Source: Thermoflexus hugenholtzii JAD2 (lineage in GTDB: Bacteria > Chloroflexota > Dehalococcoidia > UBA2979). From it: a stretch of DNA of 5,513 nt. Location: positions 1 to 5,513 of the forward strand of contig CAMDBZ010000122.1 of NCBI GenBank assembly GCA_945889565.1. Reading direction: 5' to 3'. Every line of letters starts with the position of its first letter. Position 1 is the first letter of the stretch. The notes below the pieces were generated by a model, which saw nothing but the letters and a program-made list of their open reading frames with translations, did no database searches and was not told the DNA's origin. Shown piece after piece: positions 1 to 4,625 of the stretch. A program made the translations under genes and the position numbers.

Positions 1-1
1 G

Positions 2-292
2 TCGCTGCTGGATTCGAAGCTGACGACGACGCTGCTCGATCGGCTGCGGCGCGGTGTGACGGCGAACCACCCGGCGGACGATCCGTTCCTGTTGCTGACG
101 GCGCAGGAGGATCGCATTCTTGATCACATCGCGGAGGGCAAGACGAACCGCGCGATCGCGGTGGAGCTGCACCTGAGCGAGAAGACGATCAAGAACTACG
201 TGTCGCAGATCTACGCGAAGCTGAACGTCGAGCGGCGGTCGCAGGCGGCGACGATGGCGACGGAGCGCCGCATGCGCAAGTACCAGGGCTGA
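2..292 (+). CDS. LuxR/NarL-family (DevR/DosR-like) response regulator, C-terminal part; 5' end outside window
   Basis: This is the DNA-binding end of a two-component response regulator. The frame is open from the first full codon (base 2) to TGA at 290-292, giving 96 residues, so the gene begins upstream of the window. Visible residues 1-16 (SLLDSKLTTTLLDRLR) match the linker helix that follows the receiver domain in NarL-type regulators. Residues 33-83 form the LuxR helix-turn-helix, opening with LTAQEDRIL. The recognition helix EKTIKNYVSQIYAKL and the following ERRSQAA closely resemble mycobacterial DevR/DosR. K61, K64 and N65 of the visible part correspond to the residues that contact DNA bases in DosR. 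The receiver with its phosphorylated aspartate is not in view, nor is the partner kinase. A GTG at 56 is internal and not the likely start, because homology to the family continues upstream of it. The gene converges on the MFS gene with 21 bp between stop codons. Class assignment is secure; the regulon is unknown. Confidence 0.93.
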   Translation, partial: SLLDSKLTTTLLDRLRRGVTANHPADDPFLLLTAQEDRILDHIAEGKTNRAIAVELHLSEKTIKNYVSQIYAKLNVERRSQAATMATERRMRKYQG

Positions 293-323
293 GGCGAGCG
301 TCGCGATGGCGCGCTAGTCGCCT
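290..323. terminator. Imperfect hairpin across the convergent stop codons; possible bidirectional terminator
   Basis: AGGCGA at 292-297 pairs with TCGCCT at 318-323. The helix can continue with 298-300 against 312-314 and 302-304 against 309-311, leaving a 3-nt bulge and a 1-nt bulge around a GATG loop. It spans both stop codons, TGA at 290-292 (plus) and TAG read at 316-314 (minus). There is no T-tract on either side, so it is not a canonical intrinsic terminator. Imperfect hairpins are frequent by chance in DNA this rich in GC, so the call rests mainly on position. Confidence 0.3.
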
Positions 324-1606
324 GTTGCCGCGAGCGCCGCGCGTCGAGCGTGGGCGCGGGCGGCGCGCATGCGCATCGCGAACAGCAGCACGCCGGCGAA
401 GGTGGCGAGACCGGCGTAGCGGAATGCGGCCTCGAGCCCGAACTCGCTGACGATCGCGGCGCCGATCAGCGAGCCGAGCAGGAAGCCGGCGGATGAGCCG
501 GTCTGGTTGAGCGCCATGACGGTGCCCATGCCCGCCTCGCGTCCGGCCTCGACGAAGATCGCGTTCTGCGCGGGGCTAGCGACGGCCTCGCCGGCGCCGA
601 TCGCGAGGTAGGCGACGAGCAGCCAGGGCGCGAGCACGAGGGTGCCGCCGGGGAGGGCGGGTTCCACGAGCAGGCGCGGCAGGTCCGGGATGATGAACTG
701 GCCGACTGCCGCGATGGTCATGCCGATGATCACCATGTGCGCGCGGTCGGCGCGGTCTGCGAGGCGCCCGGTGAAGGGCTGGAACGCGGCGCCGAGCAGC
801 GCGCGGGCGGCGAAGAGCAGGCCGACGAACGTCGCGCTGCCGGTACCGAGGCCGTCGTCGCTGACGACGTAGACGGCGAGGAAGGTCGCACCGGCGCCCC
901 AGCCGACGGAGACGATGGTGCGCGCGAGCACGGCGGCCTGCACGAGCGGCAGGCGCATGACGACGCGCCAGGGCAGCGCCGGCTCGTCGAGCGCTGGTGG
1001 GTCGGCAGGGTTGCGGGCGGGGGTCGCTTCCGCGGGGGTCGCGCGCGTGCGTCGGCGCTCGGCGGGGAGGGCGAACAGGGTGAGCAGGCCGGTGCCGACG
1101 AGCAGCGCGGCCATGGTGGCGAAGGCGACGTGCGAGCCGGCGGCGTCGCGGATGGCGCCGCCGATGAGCGGGCCGATGCCGAAGCCTGCGACCTCGGCGA
1201 CGGCGTAGGTGCCCATGTAGGTGCCCTCGCGGCCGGGCGGGGCGAGCCGGCCGACGTACGCGAGCGCCATCGGGAAGATCGCGGCGGCGCCGACGCCAGA
1301 CAGCAGGCGGAACGCGATCACGGGCTGCCAGGCGTCGGCGACGAGGTAGCCGAGGCCGGCGAGGCCGTAGAGGAGGAAGCCCGCGACGATCAGCGGCTTC
1401 GCGCCATGGCGGTCGCCGATGCGGCCGACGAGCGGGGAGAGCGCGAGCATGGTGAGGGAGAGGCCGGAGAAGGAGAGGGCGACGGCGAGCTCCGGGCCGT
1501 GCAGCTCTTCGCGCACGTAGACGGGCAACAGCGGCGAGACCATGCCGATGCCGGCCATGGCTACGGCCATGGTGATCCAGAGCACGATGAAGCTGCGCGA
1601 GCGCAT
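314..1606 (-). CDS. MFS transporter, DHA1-type drug/proton antiporter-like (430 aa)
   Basis: This is a complete 12-helix type major facilitator superfamily permease of the inner membrane, most like proton-driven drug exporters. Family motifs are visible in order. Motif A is in the helix 2-3 loop (G61-RIGDRHGAK, with D65 and R66) and is echoed in the second half (G280-RLADRADR). Motif B is FRLLSGVGAA with R100. The antiporter motif C is GFGIGPLIGG at 141-150 in helix 5. A charged, proline-rich loop at about 183-212 separates the two six-helix halves. The length of 430 is normal for the family. The frame stays open upstream to 1849, but residues before 1606 are Cys/His/Arg/Pro-rich and do not look coding. 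From M1 the protein runs straight into hydrophobic helix 1, and AAGG lies 5 nt before this ATG. The gene is monocistronic, divergent from the 96-residue gene and convergent with the regulator. The substrate cannot be inferred. Confidence 0.92.
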   Translation of the reverse strand: MRSRSFIVLWITMAVAMAGIGMVSPLLPVYVREELHGPELAVALSFSGLSLTMLALSPLVGRIGDRHGAKPLIVAGFLLYGLAGLGYLVADAWQPVIAFRLLSGVGAAAIFPMALAYVGRLAPPGREGTYMGTYAVAEVAGFGIGPLIGGAIRDAAGSHVAFATMAALLVGTGLLTLFALPAERRRTRATPAEATPARNPADPPALDEPALPWRVVMRLPLVQAAVLARTIVSVGWGAGATFLAVYVVSDDGLGTGSATFVGLLFAARALLGAAFQPFTGRLADRADRAHMVIIGMTIAAVGQFIIPDLPRLLVEPALPGGTLVLAPWLLVAYLAIGAGEAVASPAQNAIFVEAGREAGMGTVMALNQTGSSAGFLLGSLIGAAIVSEFGLEAAFRYAGLATFAGVLLFAMRMRAARAHARRAALAATGD

Positions 1607-1641
1607 GGCCGCCTTGTCCGCGACGCGGGGTGCGCCGCTTG

Positions 1642-1660
1642 CCGGGTGAGCACCCGGGTG
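1642..1660. promoter_or_regulatory. Overlapping palindromes upstream of the MFS gene; candidate operator
   Basis: CCGGGTG-AG-CACCCGG (1642-1657) is a perfect 7-bp inverted repeat with a 2-base centre. It overlaps CACCCGGGTG (1651-1660), a perfect 10-bp palindrome. The block also reads as a direct repeat, GGGTGAGCAC followed by GGGTGGGAGCAC (to 1668). It lies 36 bp upstream of the transporter start codon, just downstream of the weak -10-like GATACT, which is where a repressor of an efflux gene often binds. No regulator gene is adjacent, and GC-only palindromes are common in this base composition, so the operator role is inference. Confidence 0.3.
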
Positions 1661-1716
1661 GGAGCACACAGTATCGATGTGGGAGGGGGCGGCGGCGAGC
1701 GCGGTGCGCGGTCGTG

Positions 1717-1728
1717 CGTGCGCGCACG
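1717..1728. repeat. 12-bp perfect palindrome CGTGCGCGCACG in the divergent region
   Basis: CGTGCGCGCACG equals its own reverse complement. It lies near the middle of the 199-bp divergent spacer, 77 bp before the start codon of the plus-strand gene. It could be a protein-binding site shared by both promoters or a chance product of alternating G and C. No second copy was noticed in the window. Confidence 0.3.
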
Positions 1729-1794
1729 AGCGCAATGTTGTGGCGGCGCCGTGCCGGGGCCACGCTGTATCCAGAACCTCGGCATAGCGATCGC

Positions 1795-1800
1795 GGAGGT
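1795..1800 (+). promoter_or_regulatory. Strong Shine-Dalgarno for the 96-residue gene
   Basis: GGAGGT ends 5 bases before the ATG at 1806. It is an almost full match to the 16S anti-Shine-Dalgarno sequence. It is the main support for this small gene being translated and for choosing this start. Confidence 0.75.
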
Positions 1801-1805
1801 GGGCG

Positions 1806-2096
1806 ATGACACAGGAGTGGGGCTGGGTGGAGTTGCGGGAGCCGCTCACGGAGCGCGTGGTGGCGCGGGCGCACTGCTATGCAGAGGAGCCTCGCGGGGA
1901 GGGCTGGCAGGGGGCGCTCGCCTCGGTGCACCTCGCGCCGGGGCAGTTGCAGCTGCCGGCGGGGGCGTACTTCGCGCAATTCGGGAACGAACAGGGGACG
2001 CACGTCGTGAGGGTCGAGCCGGCGAGGGAGGGGCTGCGCATCCGTGGCGACGGTCCGGTGCCCGCAGGGGTGAGCGAACTCCACGACGGGGAGTGA
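1806..2096 (+). CDS. Small protein of unknown function (96 aa)
   Basis: I do not recognise this protein. It has 96 residues, with no membrane segment, no signal peptide and one cysteine (C24). Tryptophans lie at positions 5, 7 and 34, and acidic residues are abundant. Short alternating stretches such as RVVARAHCYAE (17-27) and HVVRVEP (66-72) suggest a small beta-rich soluble fold, which is inference from composition. Support for a real gene comes from the strong GGAGGT 5 bp before ATG, codons mostly ending in G or C as in its neighbours, and a balanced residue mix unlike the Arg/Pro/Ala-rich shadow frames here. It stands alone. It diverges from the MFS gene, from which 199 bp separate it, and converges on the molybdenum hydroxylase gene, with a strong hairpin pair after its TGA. 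No function is proposed. Confidence 0.7.
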   Translation: MTQEWGWVELREPLTERVVARAHCYAEEPRGEGWQGALASVHLAPGQLQLPAGAYFAQFGNEQGTHVVRVEPAREGLRIRGDGPVPAGVSELHDGE

Positions 2097-2113
2097 ACAG
2101 GCGTTGAGTGAAC

Positions 2114-2135
2114 TGCGCGCGTGGTAATGCGCGCA
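2114..2135. repeat. Hairpin, 7-bp stem with 8-nt loop
   Basis: TGCGCGC (2114-2120) and GCGCGCA (2129-2135) are exact reverse complements around the loop GTGGTAAT. The hairpin begins 18 bp after the stop codon of the 96-residue gene and lies just before the larger hairpin at 2138-2167. It may be part of a composite termination or mRNA-end structure. Confidence 0.4.
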
Positions 2136-2137
2136 GG

Positions 2138-2167
2138 CGCGGCGGCAGGCGTGCGCCTGCCGCCGCG
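2138..2167. terminator. Very stable perfect hairpin between convergent genes; likely bidirectional terminator or mRNA 3'-end structure
   Basis: CGCGGCGGCAGGCG (2138-2151) and CGCCTGCCGCCGCG (2154-2167) are perfect reverse complements separated by two bases. RNA would form a stem of about 13 bp, almost all G-C, closed by a 4-nt loop. It lies 41 bp after the TGA of the plus-strand small gene and 24 bp after the TAG of the minus-strand dehydrogenase gene, so it can serve both transcripts. Neither side has a T-tract, so it departs from the textbook intrinsic terminator. T-less hairpins are common at gene ends in high-GC bacteria. A 14-bp perfect arm is unlikely to be chance even at this GC content. 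Confidence 0.65.
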
Positions 2168-2191
2168 TGGCGTTCGAGCGGGGCTGCGCCG

Positions 2192-4489
2192 CTAGGGGCG
2201 CGCCTCGAGCATCGCGTCGAGGATGCGTTCGGGGGTGGCTGGCAGGGTGCGCATGCGTGCGCCGGTCGCTGCGGCGAGCGCGTTCGAGATGGCCGCGAGC
2301 GGGGGCACGATCGGCACTTCGCCGACGCCGCGTACGCCGTACGGGTGGCCGGGGTTGGCGACCTCGACGAGGATGGTCTCGATCGGCGGCAGGTCGAGCG
2401 TGGTCGGCATGCGGTAGTCGAGCAGCGTCGGGTTGAGCATGTGGCCGTCGGGGTCGAAGCGGTACTCCTCGGTCAGCGCCATGCCGACGCCCTGCGCGGC
2501 GCCGCCCTGGATCTGGCCTTCGACGTACGAGGGATGGATCGCCTTGCCGACGTCCTGAAGCGCGGTGTAGCGGAGCACGGTCACCTTGCCGGTGTCCGGG
2601 TCCACCTCGAGGTCCACGATGTGGCACGCGAACGCCGGACCGACGGTCATCGGCGCGACGCCGGCGCGGCCCTGGATCATGCCGCCGGTGTGCGGCAGCT
2701 GCGCGCAGAGCTCGGCGAAGGTGAGCTGCTTGCCGTCCGGGCCGTGCACGACCGCGTCGTCGCTGTAGTGCACGGCGGTGGGGTCGCACTCCCAGATCAT
2801 CGCGGCGCGTGCCTCAAGCTGGCGGCGCAGCTCCATGGCGGCCTCGTAGACGGCCCAGCCGGTGGCGAAGGTGGTGCGGCTGCCGCCGGTGACGCGGGTG
2901 TAGCCGACGGAGTCCGTATCGCCGACCTGTGAGAGGACGCTGTCGTAGGGGATGCCCATTGCCTCCGCGAACTGCATCGCGAGCGAGGCGCGCTGGCCGC
3001 CGATGTCGACGGAGCCGGTGGTGAGCGCGACGGTGCCGTCGGCGTTCGCGCTCGCGTAGGCGGCGGACTCGCCGCCGCCGTTGAACCAGAAGCCGATGGC
3101 GACGCCACGGCCGCGGTTCGCGCCGGAGAGCTCCGAGCGGTAGTGCGCGCTGTCGCGCGCGGCCTCGATGAGTTCGCGGGCGCCGATGCGCGGGAAGACG
3201 GCGCCGTCGGAGCGGCGGGTGCCCTCGGACGAGGCGTTCTTGAGGCGCAGCTCGAGCGGGTCGATGTCGAGCTGCTCGGCGATCTCGTCGAGGATGGACT
3301 CGGTGGCGAAGGTGGCCTGCGGGGAGCCGGGGGCGCGGTAGGCCTGCACCTTGGGCTTGTTGACCACGACGTCGTAGCCGTCGATGAGCTGGTTGGGGAT
3401 GTCGTAGGTGCTGAAGGCGCAGGCGGCGCCGGCGCCGACAGGCGAGCCGGGGAAGGCGCCGGCCTCGAAGGCGAGGTACGCCTGCGCGGCGAGGATGGTG
3501 CCGTCGCGCTTCACGCCGATCTTTGCGCGGATGTACGTCGCGGAGGTCGGGCCGGTCGCCTCGAACACCTCTTTGCGGTTCATCAGCATCTTCACGGGGT
3601 GGCCGGTCTGCTTCGACATGATGGCCGCGGCCGGCTCCATGTAGACGGGGATCTTGCCGCCGAAGCCGCCGCCGATCTCCATCGGCACGACGTGGATTTT
3701 CGACAGCGGCAGCTTGAGGATCTGCGCCATCTGGTCGCGGATGCCGAAGTGCCCTTGCGTCGACACCCAGATCGTGAGCTCGCCGTCGGCGTTCCAGAAG
3801 GCGGTGCCGTTGTGGGGCTCGATGTAGCCCTGGTGCGCGGTGCCGGTGCGGAACTCGCGCTCGATCACGAGGTCGGACGCCGCGAAGCCCGCGTCGATGT
3901 CGCCGCGCGCGAAGCGGATGTGGCTCGCGACGTTGCTCGGCTCGGCGGCGGTGTCGGTGCCGGGCATGAAGAGGCCGGCCATCTCCACGGTGCGCAGCGC
4001 GGGGTGCAGCAGCGGTGCGCCGGGCTGCATGGCGTCGAGCACGTCGAGCACGGGCGGGAGCACTTCGTACTGCACGTCGATGAGGTCGAGCGCGTCTTCG
4101 GCGATGTGCGGGTCCGTGGCGGCGACGGCGGCAACGGCGTGGCCGGTGTACAGCACCTTGTCCGAGGCGAGCACGTTCTCGAGCAGGAAGCGCGCGGTGG
4201 AGACGCTCTCGCCGAGCTCCGACACGCTGTCGTCGGCGGCGGGGAAGTCTTTCGCGGTGACGACGGCTTGCACGCCGGGCAGCGCGAGCGCGCGCGAGGT
4301 GTCGATGCTGAGGATGCGCGCGTGCGCGTGCGGGCTGCGCTTCACGCGTCCGTAGAGCATGCGCGGCAGCGCGACGTCCACGCCGAAGCGGGCGCGGCCG
4401 GTGACCTTGTCGACGCCGTCCGGGCGGACCGGGCGCGTGCCTACCTGCTGCAAGTCGTGATCGATGCCGGGGCGGTCAGTGGCGACCAT
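2192..4489 (-). CDS. Xanthine dehydrogenase / aldehyde oxidase family molybdopterin-binding (large) subunit, 765 aa
   Basis: This is the catalytic molybdenum-cofactor subunit of a molybdenum hydroxylase, a family that hydroxylates aldehydes, purines or N-heteroaromatics using water. The N-terminal a/b hammerhead spans about residues 18-130 (opening RPDGVDKVTGRARF). The first cofactor-binding domain holds EIGGGFGGK (271-279) and the substrate-loop AYRAPGSPQ (383-391). The second ends in RGVGEVPIVPP, where E724 is the expected active-site glutamate. AYRAPGSPQ is not the AYRCSFR of form I CO dehydrogenase, so it is not a true CoxL. The usual DIGQG motif reads DIGGQR (495-500). Its length fits a stand-alone large subunit with no fused FeS or FAD domain. 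The start at 4489 is chosen over an ATG at 4525 because AAGGAGG lies 5 bp upstream and the extension is unlike the family. Both neighbours lie on the other strand, so the FAD and [2Fe-2S] subunits must be encoded elsewhere. Substrate unknown. Confidence 0.95.
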   Translation of the reverse strand: MVATDRPGIDHDLQQVGTRPVRPDGVDKVTGRARFGVDVALPRMLYGRVKRSPHAHARILSIDTSRALALPGVQAVVTAKDFPAADDSVSELGESVSTARFLLENVLASDKVLYTGHAVAAVAATDPHIAEDALDLIDVQYEVLPPVLDVLDAMQPGAPLLHPALRTVEMAGLFMPGTDTAAEPSNVASHIRFARGDIDAGFAASDLVIEREFRTGTAHQGYIEPHNGTAFWNADGELTIWVSTQGHFGIRDQMAQILKLPLSKIHVVPMEIGGGFGGKIPVYMEPAAAIMSKQTGHPVKMLMNRKEVFEATGPTSATYIRAKIGVKRDGTILAAQAYLAFEAGAFPGSPVGAGAACAFSTYDIPNQLIDGYDVVVNKPKVQAYRAPGSPQATFATESILDEIAEQLDIDPLELRLKNASSEGTRRSDGAVFPRIGARELIEAARDSAHYRSELSGANRGRGVAIGFWFNGGGESAAYASANADGTVALTTGSVDIGGQRASLAMQFAEAMGIPYDSVLSQVGDTDSVGYTRVTGGSRTTFATGWAVYEAAMELRRQLEARAAMIWECDPTAVHYSDDAVVHGPDGKQLTFAELCAQLPHTGGMIQGRAGVAPMTVGPAFACHIVDLEVDPDTGKVTVLRYTALQDVGKAIHPSYVEGQIQGGAAQGVGMALTEEYRFDPDGHMLNPTLLDYRMPTTLDLPPIETILVEVANPGHPYGVRGVGEVPIVPPLAAISNALAAATGARMRTLPATPERILDAMLEARP

Positions 4490-4625
4490 GGGAACCTCCT
4501 TCGGGTGTCGCGCGCACGGTAGCACGTGGCACGAGCCCTGAGGCGGGGGGTGCGCACGTCGGGCGGCGAGCGTGGCGGGTAGGATGGTTGGCGCTCAGCA
4601 CACGGACAGGGATGCGGGGCGGCGG
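4490..4625. promoter_or_regulatory. Divergent intergenic region between the dehydrogenase and the second MFS gene
   Basis: This 136-bp spacer must hold promoters for both directions. On the minus strand TGCTACCGT (4526-4518) looks like an extended -10 (TGn plus TACCGT), but the -35 position shows no good match. On the plus strand TAGGAT (4580-4585) is a 4-of-6 match to a -10 and would start transcription about 34 bases before ATG 4626, again with no clear -35. The palindrome CACGTG lies at 4523-4528 within the minus-strand candidate. All promoter calls here are weak. Confidence 0.4.
4495..4501 (-). promoter_or_regulatory. Strong Shine-Dalgarno for the dehydrogenase gene
   Basis: Read on the minus strand this is AAGGAGG, a perfect match to the anti-Shine-Dalgarno core, ending 5 bases before the ATG at 4489-4487. 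It decides the start codon, because the in-frame ATG at 4525 would place this site inside the coding sequence. Confidence 0.85.

Larger units (their letters stand above)
1607..1805. promoter_or_regulatory. Divergent intergenic region that must carry promoters for both flanking genes
   Basis: This 199-bp head-to-head spacer separates the minus-strand MFS gene from the plus-strand 96-residue gene. No convincing coding content is seen. On the minus strand GATACT (1675-1670) is a 4-of-6 match to a -10 box, but no good -35 lies at the right distance. On the plus strand TTGTGG (1738-1743) resembles a -35, and TGTATC (1766-1771) a weak -10 at too wide a spacing (22 bp). Exact promoters are therefore uncertain. 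Two perfect short palindromes lie here and are listed separately. Confidence 0.55.

Noticed and set aside
56..292. Separate 78-residue gene starting at GTG 56
   Set aside because: Codons 2-55 in the same frame encode the conserved post-receiver linker of NarL-type regulators, so this is an internal codon of a longer truncated gene.
1607..1849. 81-residue N-terminal extension of the first MFS protein
   Set aside because: The residues are Cys/His/Arg/Pro-rich with no signal or domain, they overlap the ribosome site and 5' end of the 96-residue gene, and family homology begins at M1606.
737..2107. 456-codon open frame on the plus strand
   Set aside because: Gly/Ala/Arg/Glu-rich low-complexity translation lying antisense to the MFS gene and sharing the stretch of the 96-residue gene in another frame. 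It has no domain pattern.
576..2789. Long 737-codon open frame on the minus strand
   Set aside because: Its translation is dominated by Arg, Pro, Ala and His with almost no normal hydrophobic pattern, and it overlaps three better genes in other frames. It is a stop-poor shadow caused by high GC content.
2192..4489. Annotation as carbon monoxide dehydrogenase large subunit (coxL)
   Set aside because: The copper-ligand cysteine loop AYRCSFR is absent (AYRAPGSPQ instead), and no coxM or coxS lies nearby.
3143..4522. 459-codon open frame on the plus strand, antisense to the dehydrogenase
   Set aside because: Composition is Gly/Ala/Val/Arg/Asp/His-rich without recognisable motifs, while the opposite strand carries clear molybdenum hydroxylase motifs throughout.
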